A stretch of 64,000 nt of DNA from positions 930,001 through 994,000 of the forward strand of contig NC_085125.1 in assembly GCF_030269925.1 (NCBI RefSeq), in the 5' to 3' direction. A program made the translations under genes and the position numbers. Shown piece by piece: positions 20,451 to 32,656 of this stretch. The DNA comes from Bombyx mori (Eukaryota; Arthropoda; Insecta; Lepidoptera; Bombycidae). The first letter of the stretch is position 1. Every line of letters begins with the position of its first letter. The notes under the pieces are model-generated. The model was not told the DNA's origin. It ran no database searches and saw only the letters and a program-made list of their open reading frames with translations.

Positions 20451-22937
20451 CGGGGCTACGTCCATCGCTCCCTCGTCTGTCCCGCCCTGCGGCTCGACAA
20501 TAGCCGCGACGGGAACTGACTCGCCGGCTGCCCTTGTTGCAGCCGGCCTCTCCTTATTCTTTTTATTTTTCTTTCCGCCCCTCCTCGTTTTGGTAGAGGA
20601 GGGGGCGGATTTACACGCCGGGCCCCCGGCCCGGTGGTCGGCCTTCCTTTTAGCCGCGTCGCACAAGACGCAGTGCGGCGCGGCTGTGGTGCAGGAGGCT
20701 GCCTTGTGTCCCGGTTGGCCGCAGCGGAAACACAGGTCGTTGCGGTCCACGGTCGAGGGGCACTTGGCGAGGCCGTGGCCGGTGCCGAAGCACCGAAGAC
20801 AACGCCACGGCCTGCTCTCCTGCAGTTGCACGTGGGCCACTACCCAGCCCACGCGCAGCCTTCCTGGGCTGTCGGAAGGCCGCCCCTGTGGAGGGGTGGC
20901 CAGGAGGGTCGCCGTTGCAATCGGGCAACGCGCCCACGCCGTCCGGGTTCCGGAATATGTCACCCGGAGCTCTCCGACTTTGACGTCGGCGAGGGCGCAG
21001 TTGCCCTGCGACGCGATGGCCGCGGCGACCTCCTCTTTCGTGGCGCACTCGTCGAGGCCCGTGATTTTTACTTCTCCCATCTTCACGGGCCGCGCGATGC
21101 GCACCACCTCGGGGTCCGGCAGGATCTCCCTCAGCCGGGCCGCCAATTTTTCGGCCGCGGCGTTTGTGTTGGGGCCGGGGCACTCTATAAGACGAGCCCC
21201 GTTGGCCGTCTGCTGGACCTTGATGCCCCCCTCCACGCCGAGGGCGTCCACATTCACGCCGCCGCGCGCCTGGGTCATCACCTCGTGGTAGGTGATGCCC
21301 TTTTCTTTGCCGGCCGGCAGCAGCTCCACTACCACTGCAGCCGACCGCGGGGCGCGCGGCCTCCTTCTTCCAGTTCGGCCCCTCGGCTCCGCTCGACCCT
21401 CTTGGCGGGGAGCGGCGGCCGCAGGGGCGGGCTTGGGGCGCGGCGCAGGAGGCGCCGCCACCTTTTTGGGCCCTCGCCGCACCACTGTCGTCCAGGCCTC
21501 GTTCATGTTTACCGGGGCCGGGGGCAGTGGGCGGGGCTGGGGGGTCGGTGCCGGTTTGGCTGCATTGGTCCGCCCCTTCTTCTTGGTCCGGCTCCTGCCG
21601 GGCCCCGCCTTCGGAGGCTGGGACGGGGCAGGAGCAGTCTTCTGCGTCTCACGCTGGCCGGTGACTTGTGCTCCTGCGGGGGCGGGTTTTGGTGCCCCCG
21701 TATCTTTTTGGGTCCCCGAAGCGGCCGGACGTGCCGCGGGTGTCGCGCCCTTTTTAGGGCCGCTATACGTTCTAGCGGCCACAGTCCTGCGGGGTGCCGG
21801 TGTAGGAGCTCCGTTTTTAACCTCATGAGCGAGGGGCGGTCTTGCGCGCTCAACGGTCGAGCTCCTTGCCTCCTGTATAAGGAGCTGCCGCCTCAGCTCC
21901 TCGACTTCATTGAGGCCTTCTGCTTCGGGCGAAGGAGGGACAGGGGCCGAGCTGCGTTGCCGCTCGATGAGATCGGCAACCATTGTTCGTAGCTCGGCCA
22001 TGTCGACGCGGAGCTGTCCGTTCTCCGCCCGAAGTTGCCCATTCTCTTCCGCCAGTTGTTCAAGGCGGACGTGCTGCAGGGCCACTTCTTGCCGCAAGCC
22101 CGCCGTCTCCGCGGTTGTGGTGCGGTCCACAACGTCCTGCAGCCTTTCCTCGAGTGTGGCGGCCGCCGATTTCATGGCCGACACTTCTGAGCCCTTGAGG
22201 CCTCCATTGGATTTAGCCGCAATGGTCGCGACTATCTTCCCGACTATTTTACAAGCTCGGAGGGGGTCAGAGGGACCCACCTCCGTCAGGGATCGCTGTA
22301 AGCGCTCGACCTCTTCTTGTTTCCTATTTTTATTTTTATTTTTCGCCTCACGGCAGGCGGCCCTGAACTGCGCCGAGGAGGCAGCGTCCAGTCCGCAAGA
22401 CGATGGTTTCTCAAAATCAGTGACGGGCGGCGCCGCAGCAGCCGCCGGCCCTTCCGCCAACGCCATGTACTTGGCGCTAGCAGGCTCTCCTTCCGAGGAG
22501 TCGGACGGAGGGACAGATGCCGGCTGACGAGCCGACTTCCTCTTCCGTCTAGTGCGCTGTCGAGCACTGTCCACGAACAGCGCTGGCGTCTCCCGCCCAC
22601 TGGACGCGTCGCCCCTTGCGGAACTCCGCGCCGAGTAGAGCGAGATCAGGCTCTCGCAGCGTTCGAGGCGCACGGTGGGGACTCTGTCCCTTACGCGACC
22701 CGTGCTGTCGCCCCCTTCGTCGTGGCAATGTTTGCCCCCCCCAGAAACGGTGGGGCAGCGTGCGGCCGATTGCTCGACCGCACGGAGGGATCCTCCCCCC
22801 GCGGAGCGGGAGGTACCCTCCTGGGGTAATGAACTTTTTACATGTGCCATAATTTCCATTAGTTCCTTTTTTATTAACCAGGGGTCGGTCCCCTGGGGTC
22901 TGGTTGGTACCCTCGGGACTGGACTCCCTCCAGCCAT
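20448..22937 (-). CDS. ORF1 Gag-like protein of the R1-clade element
   Basis: An 829-aa nucleic-acid-binding structural protein that would package element RNA into an RNP. The N-terminal third is Ser/Arg-rich. A coiled coil (EERLQDVVDR to LIERQ) lies near residues 270-340. A long Pro/Lys/Arg-rich linker spans about 380-550, and a globular part precedes the zinc knuckles. At residues 713-775 are two CX2CX4HX4C knuckles (CLRCFGTGHGLAKC and CFRCGQPGHKAASC) and a third, longer CX2C...H...C, the triple arrangement usual for R1-clade ORF1. A Lys-rich tail follows. The start is the first in-frame Met; a later start is possible. Its TAA stop overlaps the ATG of ORF2. Confidence 0.85.
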   Translation of the reverse strand: MAGGSPVPRVPTRPQGTDPWLIKKELMEIMAHVKSSLPQEGTSRSAGGGSLRAVEQSAARCPTVSGGGKHCHDEGGDSTGRVRDRVPTVRLERCESLISLYSARSSARGDASSGRETPALFVDSARQRTRRKRKSARQPASVPPSDSSEGEPASAKYMALAEGPAAAAAPPVTDFEKPSSCGLDAASSAQFRAACREAKNKNKNRKQEEVERLQRSLTEVGPSDPLRACKIVGKIVATIAAKSNGGLKGSEVSAMKSAAATLEERLQDVVDRTTTAETAGLRQEVALQHVRLEQLAEENGQLRAENGQLRVDMAELRTMVADLIERQRSSAPVPPSPEAEGLNEVEELRRQLLIQEARSSTVERARPPLAHEVKNGAPTPAPRRTVAARTYSGPKKGATPAARPAASGTQKDTGAPKPAPAGAQVTGQRETQKTAPAPSQPPKAGPGRSRTKKKGRTNAAKPAPTPQPRPLPPAPVNMNEAWTTVVRRGPKKVAAPPAPRPKPAPAAAAPRQEGRAEPRGRTGRRRPRAPRSAAVVVELLPAGKEKGITYHEVMTQARGGVNVDALGVEGGIKVQQTANGARLIECPGPNTNAAAEKLAARLREILPDPEVVRIARPVKMGEVKITGLDECATKEEVAAAIASQGNCALADVKVGELRVTYSGTRTAWARCPIATATLLATPPQGRPSDSPGRLRVGWVVAHVQLQESRPWRCLRCFGTGHGLAKCPSTVDRNDLCFRCGQPGHKAASCTTAAPHCVLCDAAKRKADHRAGGPACKSAPSSTKTRRGGKKNKKNKERPAATRAAGESVPVAAIVEPQGGTDEGAMDVAP

Positions 22938-23467
22938 TCATCCCATCGCCGGGCACCAGAGCTTAGGATTGGGGCATTTTTTAAAGAGGTTTACGTCCTC
23001 GCGGCCCCGTGCCTCGCGGCAGCGGCCCCCGTCCCCCACGCAGTGAGGATTACGGGTTGGCCGGCGGCCCGCCGAGTGCAACGAGCAGCACGGCAGACCA
23101 CCGCCCGACGCTCAAAAGAGCAACAACGACGAAGCCACGCCGGTATACCGGTACCCCCCTCTGGAGGGCGTGCCCCTGTAGCCGAAGCCGGGGACATGGC
23201 GACCAGCGGCCGGAAGATGCGTAAGCAACGCCGGCTCACTTCTCCATCAAAAGGCAGGCCAAAAGTGACCCACCATCTCCCATGGGTTACATCCGAAACG
23301 GGTCGGACGTGACCCGAAGAAAAACAAAAAAGGGGGAAGAAAGGGGAAAAGAGAGGGAGCCCGAGCGTCTCCAGGAGGAACACCCTTCAGCGAGTGAAGG
23401 GCGTGGAGAGCCCGCAACTCCCCCTGCTGGTTTTGGTCCGCGTCATCCGATCTCTTTCGTTGCAAAG

Positions 23468-23525
23468 CCTAACTAGGCTACCCTACTCCTACACCTAGCC
23501 TACCTACCTAACACCTAGAAATCCT
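23468..23525. repeat. CCTAA/CCTA-rich spacer between inverted element ends
   Basis: 58 bp made largely of CCTAA, CCTAC and CCTAG words. This resembles a degenerate (CCTAA)n insect telomere repeat, the target of SART/TRAS elements. Homology is not certain. Confidence 0.45.
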
Positions 23526-23740
23526 TGCAACGAAAAAGACCGGACGATACCCCTGGGAGTGGGACTGTTCCCAGAGGATCCCGTTATCCGCCACCTACGG
23601 ACGCGCCCGGTGGAAGTCCAGCAAAACTCCCCCACAGACGGAGCCCCCGGCCACGCAGAGTGCGCGCCGGGGGGCCCGCCCAGGTCCCTCGGGAAAGGTT
23701 CGGGCCCCTGCCCAAAAGTTTTTTTCCTTCTATTGGTTTC
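23526..23740 (+). mobile_element. Inverted 5' fragment related to the R1-clade element
   Basis: The first 25 bp (TTGCAACGAAAAAGACC...) match the 5' end of the minus-strand element. The last 35 bp (ggttcgggcccctgcccaaaag) resemble its 3' end. The piece is GC-rich and followed directly by Bm1. It may be an internally deleted miniature copy or a rearranged end. Confidence 0.5.
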
Positions 23741-23751
23741 GTATTGTAGAT

Positions 23752-24008
23752 TTACTGGTGGTACTGGATTTTTTTTACTGGCTTCTTGTGAATCCGCACG
23801 GGTAGGTACCACCACCCCGCTTATTTCTGCCGTGATAATGCGTTTCGGTTTGAAGGGTAGGGCAGCCGTTGTAACTATACTGAGACCTTAGAACTTATAT
23901 CTCAAGGTGAGTGGCGCATTTACCTTCTAGATGTCTATGGGCTAAAGTAATCACTTAACACCAGGTGGGCTGTGAGCTCGTCCACCCATCTAAGCAATTA
24001 AAAAAAAG
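23752..24008 (+). mobile_element. Bm1 SINE beside the R1-clade 5' fragment
   Basis: Starts actggtggtactgg with a partial repeat of its own start, then the standard body and A tail. Confidence 0.88.
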
Positions 24009-25721
24009 ATATCTTGGAGTGAGTTAAAAGGAGTTTTCGGGTGGCTCCGCCCTATTCTGAAAATTTTCTCAGACCACATTCAACATGGTGTTTCTAAATA
24101 AGCAGAGGAATTCACAAAGCCCATGGTGCTAAAGACGTACACATAGCGTGCCCATATTACAACCACATATTTCAAAAAATCAGGTTGGGCCAATATTGTC
24201 TTATATTATTATAGTTGGGCCACTATCCTCCAATATTGTCTTATACAATAATCATTGCTCTTTTCAAACTGGAATTGGAACGTAAGGCTGCTTCTCGGCA
24301 GGAATAGATGGAAGCTACCGGAACGGGCTTGTAGTTCAACTTTTGGAGATACGTTTAGGAAAAACGTAGAAGCTATGGGGTACAGTAAGCGGTAGTAATT
24401 ACGCCTGTTTAAAATATAAATATCGTCGTGACCTGACGAAGGCCGGTCAAACGGAACTCATAACATGTAAAGATAAATTCGCTATGTATTAGAGACGCGG
24501 TTCCACCCGCGGTAAAATTATTATTCAGAAATAATGAATCGATACATTTTCTCAAGGTATGGAATTTTACTTGTGTTTCTAGCTGTTTATGACGTTTGTT
24601 TCCTAGGACTTACTTAAGTATACAAAAAGCTATAAAAAACTTACAACTTATTAGAAATGGTAACCCATGGCAACCGTTGCTAAGCGTATGCAATGGTTAA
24701 TGAAAAATCTATTCTGAATAAGATTCTTTTGAATCCGTCCTTAGTTAGCGCCTGCATCGCTAAAGGACTACAAGTATGGATGGCAAATTTAAAGTCTGTT
24801 GGGCAAATAGTTTCTAAGCTTTGGTGATAAGAAGATCTGATAAGAAGGTCTTCACTTTAGGATATATTATTTTATCATACTTTTTTTTTATTGCCATTGT
24901 AGGTAGACGAGCATACAGCCCACCTGATGGTGAGTGGTTACCGTCGCCCATGGACTTCAGCAATGCCAGGGGCAGAGCCAAGCCGCTGCCTACCGCAACT
25001 ATATCATAGTCTTCTTATATCATTTTCTAATCCATCGCAGCAACCGTTACGCTATATTACTCTAACTAAGTAGGAAAAAAAAACTGTAAATAATAAAAAT
25101 AGGATAGAAAAATAGGAAATAATATAATAATTAAAATCTCCAAAAGATGAAATTGTAAATTCTATTTATAATAGTCGTTTTTAAAGTATCACATTTTAAA
25201 TAATTTCTTAATTTATTTTAGTACAAATTAATATGCTGTGAGCTCGGAGTCGCTGTAGAAGACAGCTTGTGTTTGTCTCCGGCGGTGCGTTTACAAAATT
25301 AGGCACATACAACTCTACTAACAATTAATATATGTAAGTAAATATTAAGTAATCTTTAACGTTCGATAATGATTTTTCCCGAACTTAATCGACTTAGTTC
25401 ATTAAGTTTCGATTCATAATTAAAATCAACGTTGTCGGCGAGTTTTAAGTAATATTGCTAATTACGCGTAATATAGTTTTTTTTTAAAGTAAACTTAAAA
25501 TAACATGTTGGTTTACTTGAAGGTGCTAGTGAATAGATCGTAATAAATAGCTCTTTATTGAAACACCACAAAAAATCAAAATTTTTAGAAGTTTTAATAA
25601 TAAATGCTACTGCTTATTATTAATATTTATTAAGCACATATGTTCTGAGGGCAGTATTTCAAAGCAATATAATCACTTACATAAAATATCTTAGTACTGT
25701 CTTGGGTATTCGGCGAGTCCT
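24009..25721. other. Nothing recognised except a LINE tail
   Basis: AT-rich, no ORF with content. Confidence 0.55.
24880..24995 (-). mobile_element. BMC1-like LINE 3' tail
   Basis: T run, gtaggtagacgagcata, gccaggggcagagccaagcc. Confidence 0.85.
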
Positions 25722-26039
25722 AGACTTCCACGGTGACGGAATAATATCGTGTAATAAAAATCAAACGCGCAAAATTATAATTTGCGTAATCACTGGTGGT
25801 AGGACCTCTTGGGAGCCCGCACGGGTAGGTATCACCACCCCGCCTATTTCCGCCGTGAAGCAGTAATGCGTTTCGGTTCGAAGGGTGGGGTAGCCGTTGT
25901 AACTACACTGAGATCTTAGAACTTATATCTCGAGGTGGGTGGCGCATTTACGTAGTAAATGTCTATAGGCTCCAGTAGCCACTTAACACCAGGTGGGCTG
26001 TGAACTCGTCCATCCATCTAAGCAATAAATAAAAAAAAG
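25722..26039 (+). mobile_element. Bm1 SINE
   Basis: Begins in the gacttccacggtgacgg section, so it is longer than most copies here. Confidence 0.92.
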
Positions 26040-26599
26040 ACACAATTAAAACTCTTTTTACAGCTTAATCTGAAGCTTAAATCGAAACTGAAAATGAAAA
26101 ACGGCGACATTAAATCGTAAAAGAAGCTTTAATTATAAAAGTTTTTTATTGTATTTTAATATTTTCCCTCGCATAATCATCCTGGTCCTAATTTTATTGA
26201 TAGCATTCGAAGCATCCACGTGTTCTTGTTTAAAAGACATGACAGATGTGTCATTATAGAAACTTTTTGCATATGTATCAAAACGGGCATCGTTGTGTTC
26301 ATGGACTCCGGTAATCACTTAACACCAAGTGTGTCTGGCTTTTTGACCAACTATACAAACAAACATAATCATTTTGCACGATAAAATAGCAAAGAACATA
26401 CATATTGATGTGAGTTCAATAATTGTGGTACAGCTATTGAATTTATAAGTGAAACTTGTTAATTGCCTTATGGCGCTAGCAATAGAGACTAAAATACATA
26501 GATACATCTTAAACGCAAAAGTTACGTAAACGAGACTGCTTGAATTTATATTCCGCTGAACATCAAGGATCGTGATGGTTTAATTACGGAACGACATGA

Positions 26600-26602
<3 letters not shown>

Positions 26603-26630
<28 letters not shown>
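26603..26630. repeat. (TA)n at the tail of a LINE
   Basis: About ten TA units directly outside the T run of the BMC1-like copy. Confidence 0.8.
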
Positions 26631-27050
26631 TTTATTGCCTTTGTATGCAGACGGGCATATGGCCCACCTGATGGTGAGTGGTTACCATCGCCCATGGACT
26701 TCAGCAATGCCAGGGGCAGAGCCAAGACGCTGCCTACCGCTTAATACTCTCCACAAGCCTCGTTTGAAGAAGGACATGTCATAGCGCTCGGGAAACACCG
26801 TGGAGGGGAGCTCATTCCATAGCCGGATGGTACGTGGCAAAAAATATATCTGGAAACGCACTGTGGATGACCGCAGTGGCTCCAGGTAGTATGGATGAAC
26901 TCTACTCCGGTGGCGGCCGGTGCGATGGTAAAAACGAGATGCCGGTATCATCTCGAACAATTCCTCAGAGCACTCCCCATGGAACATACGGTACAGAATA
27001 TAGAGGGAACCGAATTCCCTCCGCAGACCCAGAGGTTCCAATATAACTAG
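26629..27050 (-). mobile_element. BMC1-like LINE 3' end with RT C-terminus
   Basis: The minus strand encodes SGECSEELFEMIP-like sequence, HYLEPLRSSTVRFQ-type sequence and LPRTIRLWNELP, then FPERYDMSFFKRGLWR. The 3' UTR and T run follow. Same reading as 30.0 and 35.2 kb. The family name is by recognition. Confidence 0.85.
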
Positions 27051-27094
27051 ACTGTTCAATGCCAATTTGTTCCGTTCGCTATATTTTGTTTAGA

Positions 27095-27305
27095 TCGGAG
27101 ATGCATGTGACTAGGAGATGTATGGAAATGGTAGTGCAAAGTAGAGGGGGAAGAGGTCGACCGAAGAAGACATGGGTGGAGTGTGTGAATGACGATATGA
27201 GAGAGAGAGAGGAGTGAGTGTTGAGATGACGGCTGATGGAAGAGAATAGAAGAGAAAAATTAGCTGTGCTGAATCCACCTAGTGGGATAAGGTGGCGAAA
27301 ATGAT
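27095..27305 (+). mobile_element. RTE-type LINE 3' end
   Basis: [18 protein letters not shown] and [12 protein letters not shown] coding, then cacctagtgggataaggtgg. Confidence 0.8.
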
Positions 27306-28155
27306 GAATGACCTCATTGTCCGTCTGGTATCAAGCGGAGGCCAAAAGATATCCTAACGCGAATGCGGTCTTGAAGCTTCGAGTCCAAGTCGCAAATTGT
27401 TTAACCGCTTTCCTAGCCTTGAAACCAAGAACTTTGATCACTTGGCGGTAGAAATGTACAGGTTGATGGAAACTAACCACACGGCCTTGCATCTACCTCT
27501 AAGCAGAAGTCATCATATAACGAAATCAATTTGCATACAGACAGGACAGGGAAATGTTCTAAAAAGCAAAGAATGGTGGTTTTTTTTCGGTTATTCCTAG
27601 TGCCAATACTTTGCGGATGCGTCATCTTTACTTTCTATTTTATATCTCCGATCTCCTACCCTGTTCCCTGACAAGCCTTTTAAAAGCGCTAATCGCTAAT
27701 ATAAGCCCCATAGTAAGTCTACGCAAGACAATTTGATTGCACTAGATTTGAATATTGTGTATTAGATACTCTACGCTGTATGGAAGGAAATTTACGTGAG
27801 CTCCAAGTGTCGGACTAGCAAAGTGTTACGCAGTGCCGGGATGGATAGCGTCGTTTATTATCGGAGACCAAGACCCACTTTGGAGTCATAGGGCCAGCAC
27901 AGTAGTAGTAGTATATGGTCATTCTGGCTGCTCTCTCAGAAGTAGACTGATGAATCGTTTTTGCTTAAAAGGAGAGGCTTAATGTGGACGTGAAAATGAT
28001 CTAAAGGTTCATTTAGCGGACCTTAAGGCTCCTTAATGATGCTTGTGGTGGAAATGTTTCATGACGTAATGAACAGATGCAGAATAGTTTATAAATAGGT
28101 AACACGACTTGTGGATATTTAGATATGCGAACATGCCTTGCTTCGATCTGGGGGT
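27306..28155. other. Nothing firmly recognised
   Basis: The 67-codon frame at 27397 has no known motif. Confidence 0.5.
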
Positions 28156-28402
28156 AGTTACTGGTGGTAGAACCTCTTGTGAGTCCACGCGGGTAGGTAC
28201 CACCACCCTGCTTATTTCTGCCGTGAAGCAGTAATGCGTTTTGGTTTGAAGAGTGGGGCAGCCGTTGTAGCTATACTTGAGACCTAAGAACTTATATCTC
28301 AAGGTGGGTGGCACATTTACGTCGTAGATGTCTATGGGCTCCAGTAACCACTTAACACTGGGTGGGCTGTGAGTTCGTCCACCCATCTAAGCAATAAAAA
28401 AA
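28156..28402 (+). mobile_element. Bm1 SINE
   Basis: Headless body with A tail, little diverged. Confidence 0.92.
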
Positions 28403-29511
28403 GTTGTTTTGGATGTTATTAAGTTAACTTGAAAGTTGAATTGACCATTTACGGCCACATTGCTACGGTTTTTAGTGAAGTCAGAATCTGCATGTACTTG
28501 TTTTTGTCTCCAATATATTCGTTCCCGGCGATCACGCGCGACTTTAAATTTGGAAATAAAAATGTGAATCGTGTACATATTTCCTATTTGAAGCATATTT
28601 AAGACTCACAGACAAATTGCTATTGCTATTGCTATATCGATATCGATGCTGATAGTGCTTACGTAATTAGCCTGCATTTTGAATTGTGGATCCACCTGAA
28701 TTCTGTCGTGACTGACTCATAAAATTGATACTAATAACGCACGGCTGACGTGTTGCCGTTGCCAAACGCCATGCTCCGATCCTGTTTTGTAATTTTAATG
28801 AATGACCTCATTTATGATTTTACGAAAATGTACGAAGACCAGTTGTAATTAATTGGCGATTCCGATTTGGTATTCATTCGCGAAGCAGTTGCTTCTTAAG
28901 TCTCCTTTGGAGGCGCTTGGGCAGCTGTTAGCAAATCTCACCCCTCCTGTCTTAGCCTTTGCTCACCCACGTGTCCTGGTTTCCGGACCAGTAAGCCCTC
29001 ATTCATAAGAAAAAAAAATTGAATTTTCAAAAGTAATCTCGTCATTAGGCACTGATCACAATTTGTAAAGTGCGTTCCCAATTGCTGGTTAGTTAGCTAT
29101 TTACTTACAACTATAACGGAGTGGATGAAAAAAGGCTCTTTATATATTTATTACATACCTATATAAGAAGTAAAAACCAAACAAAACTGAGACGGACTAT
29201 CAATGAGAATTATCTAATGAGTGTGGAAGACATACATGTTTCACCTATCACTAAAGTGTATAATTCGCAAAAACGGCTCTTCTTGTTGAAACATACTTTG
29301 ATAGAGTTTTTCTAGTATTTTATTCATAAAAAAATTTTAGAATTTTCAAAGTTTAATTTTTTTTAAGTCAAAATTAATCCACTTTGTAACCTCTTCTTAC
29401 AAAGAGAAGTCGTATATGAGGAATAGTGTCTCGGTAATTACAGATAAAAATAATCGATCATATTTAACAAACACACAAGCGTGGCGTACATAGATGTCAG
29501 TAATTCTAAAT
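28403..29511. other. Nothing recognised
   Basis: Short open frames only, AT-rich composition. Confidence 0.55.
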
Positions 29512-29756
29512 ATTTTTTTTTATTGCTTAGATGTGTGGACGAGCTCACAGCCCACCTGGTGTTAAGTGGTTACTGGAGCCCATAGACATCTACAGCGTAA
29601 ATGCGCCACACACCTTGAGATATAAGTTCTAAGGTCTCAGTATAGTCACAACGGCTGCCCCACCCTTCATACCGAAACGCATTACTGCTTCACGGCAGAA
29701 ATAGGCGGGGCGGTGGTACCTACCCGTGTGGACTCACAAGAGGTCCTACCACCAGT
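29512..29756 (-). mobile_element. Bm1 SINE
   Basis: T run, then the body to accaccagt. Confidence 0.92.
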
Positions 29757-29971
29757 CTAAATGTAGTACCCAAAACTTGTGGTATGGTGCTAAAAAACTG
29801 GTAGCAGTAAGTACTATCATCATTCGGTATATTTCTGCCACCTAGATGTAACTGTCATTTTGTTGTCCATGGGCTCCTAGAATATCATCAGCCGTGAATG
29901 AATCTGTTCATTTACAACAAAAAAATCTACACAGCATCCAGACTTTATATAACCCAAAAGTTTTAGGTTTT

Positions 29972-30310
29972 TTTTATGGCCCTTGTAGGCAGACGAGCAT
30001 ACGACCCATCTGATGGTGAGTGGTTACCGTTGCCCATGGACTTCAGCAATGCCAGGGGCAGAGCCAAGCCGCTGCCTACCGCTTAATACTCTCCACAAGC
30101 CTCGTTTGAAGAAGGACATGTCATAGCGCTCGGGAAACACCGTGGAGGGGAGCTCATTCCATAGCCGGATGGTACGTGGCAAAAAAGACCTCTGGAAACC
30201 CGCTGTGGATGACCGCAGTGGCTCCAGGTAGTACGGATGATCTACTCCGGTGGCGGTCGGTGCGATGGTAAAAACGAGATGACGGTATCATCTCGAACAT
30301 TTCCGAATTT
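29972..30310 (-). mobile_element. BMC1-like LINE 3' end
   Basis: Close copy of the 26.63-kb element, truncated at atctcgaacattt and carrying a frameshift near 30241. Confidence 0.85.
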
Positions 30311-30802
30311 CGAATTAGCTAAATTCGCCATAATGACATTGACATATTAATTATTATGATTACATTAAGCCCTCGCGGATGCCCGACTTAGGTTTGTACC
30401 GTGCATCTAATTAGGTAGAGCAATAAGATCGTATTATTGCGAAGGTGGATAGCTACGAGTATAAACTGGTGTTACGAAATTATCGTGCAGTAGACAAATC
30501 AGCTGAGTTATGGACAGGGGCGTACTGAGGTGCGATTGTTGGGATCCGACAAATAATGATTTTAGATTAAACTTTAATGATTCTACACAAACAGTATAAA
30601 CAGAAGTGAAACAGTGAAAAATGCAGTTTCTTATGTTTTCACAACACATTAAAAGAGAATGCTATTTAACGGTATATTATTATATTCATTTATTTAATAT
30701 TAATTTAGTTTTTTTTTTATGATTTGGGGGACAATAATATATTCCAATAATTTAACACAAATCAATTCATACAGTAGAACAAATCTCCTAATGCGCCTGA
30801 AG

Positions 30803-31040
30803 GAGGTATGTATGTATTTTCTTTAATAATGTATTAATTAATAATACACCGCTACATACCTGCTGTATCTTTATCTTTTCGAGAGTTTCTATTAATTAAA
30901 AGGCTGTTTGCAGCCTGTAGGAGGCGTTTATTGTATGTATGTATATTCTTTAATAATGTATTAATTAATAATACACTGCAACATACCTTTTGTATCTTTA
31001 TCTTTTCGAGAGTTTCTATTAATTAAATGGCTGTTTGCAA
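30803..31040. repeat. Tandem duplication, two copies with 127-bp period
   Basis: Both copies contain ctttaataatgtattaatta, then tctttatcttttcgagag and ggctgtttgca. Copy 2 runs straight into a LINE-like 3' tail. Confidence 0.88.
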
Positions 31041-31046
31041 GAAATC

Positions 31047-31171
31047 GCCTTTAGCGATAAGACCGCCCTTTGTACAAATGTATCTGCTTGTTGACTGTTT
31101 TCTAATGTTAATAAAGTTGAACAAGGGCAATAAAAAAAATAATAATATTGTGTTTTGATGTGCAATAAAGT
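31047..31171 (+). mobile_element. LINE-like 3' tail
   Basis: The cgcctttagcgataagaccgcc string followed by tgtgcaataaagt resembles 3' ends of lepidopteran LINEs. It ends at the CT microsatellite, which may have grown from its tail. Confidence 0.45.
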
Positions 31172-31615
<444 letters not shown>

Positions 31616-32172
31616 ATGTTGACTAATTTGCTTAAGATAGTTCGTTTCTGGCTAAGGCTTAATAGTTTTGTGACAAAAACTCTAGACGACAATACAAATG
31701 TTTTTCTTAATTGAAGGAAAGTAATTAAGTTAATTGACTAAGTCTGCCACGGCACTGCCAGTTTAATTATTAGTCACTTGAAAACTAGACTGCGAGGTGC
31801 AATTATCGGCCGACAGCGGCTGTATCTTGATTGAAATATTTGAGATCTGAGTGTGTTTGTTTTTATCGCGTATGTGTGTGTGATACTCATAGCACACAGA
31901 AACAGGCAAATTGAGACCTTTTAATATAATTTAACTTGATTTTTTTTTCTTTAAATTTTGTGTGTCAGATATCTGGAATTGGGCGGGTATCGCCGTCAAT
32001 AATTTTAAAATACTTGATTTAACTTTCACACGCTTCACTGGTTTCTTTTACAAATTTTCAATTTTTGCTGTGTAGATTAATTCGTATGAACCCGAAAATG
32101 TTGTAAGAAGTCTTTAAAATATTAAACACTTATATCCTTCAATAGAAGGTTGATACAGTCGTATTAAAAATA

Positions 32173-32429
32173 TCTATCTATATATATAAAAATGAATTGC
32201 TGTTCGTTAGTCTCGCTAAAACTCGAGAACGGCTGGACCGATTTGGCTAATTTTGGTCTTGAATTATTTGTGGAAGTCCAGAGAAGGTTTAGAAGGTAGA
32301 TAAATATGAAAATGCTCGGAATTAAATAAAAATAACAATTTTGTTTTTCCCCCGTCCAACTTTTTTATACAAAAGTTTAGGTCTTTTATTTATCGGTTGA
32401 GGCACTACGAAGTCTGCCGGGTCAGCTAG
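32173..32429 (+). mobile_element. Helitron-like element
   Basis: Starts TCTATCTATATATA and ends ctgccgggtcagCTAG|T. Near-identical to 56071-56358. Confidence 0.75.
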
Positions 32430-32656
32430 TATAGGTATATTCATAAAAATTTCATTGATAAATCTGAATACATCCCTGTTCAGATTCAGGATGACTCGCA
32501 TTAATTCGTGAGCGGATACTGTAATTGATAATCGTGTTTTGGATAATGTTTTATGATTTAAATTTGACCTGTCGACTAATGATGGATACAGTGCAATACG
32601 CTTCTGCCAGTTGCACTTAATTGCGGAATGGTTTAAAAATAATAGTAGCTTTTTTA

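Larger units (their letters stand above)
16647..23467 (-). mobile_element. Full-length R1-clade (SART1-like) non-LTR retrotransposon
   Basis: About 6.8 kb, GC-rich in AT-rich surroundings: a 5' UTR of about 530 nt, ORF1, ORF2, a 3' UTR of 514 nt and an 18-nt poly(A) (T run at 16647-16664). Both ORFs are open, with zinc knuckles in ORF1 and an APE endonuclease, reverse transcriptase and CCHC in ORF2. There is no RNase H and no LTR. R1-clade architecture, the TAATG ORF junction and the overall length resemble Bombyx SART1, a telomere-repeat-specific element. The 5' end is placed where it pairs with an inverted copy (TTGCAACG). Subfamily naming is inference. Confidence 0.85.

Noticed and set aside
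20448..22937. Retroviral or LTR-element gag
   Set aside because: No LTRs, no protease or RNase H. APE endonuclease downstream and poly(A) define a non-LTR element.
16879..23476. Many open frames on the plus strand and alternative minus frames in the R1-clade element
   Set aside because: GC-rich DNA with strong codon bias leaves few stops. Only the two minus-strand frames show domains.
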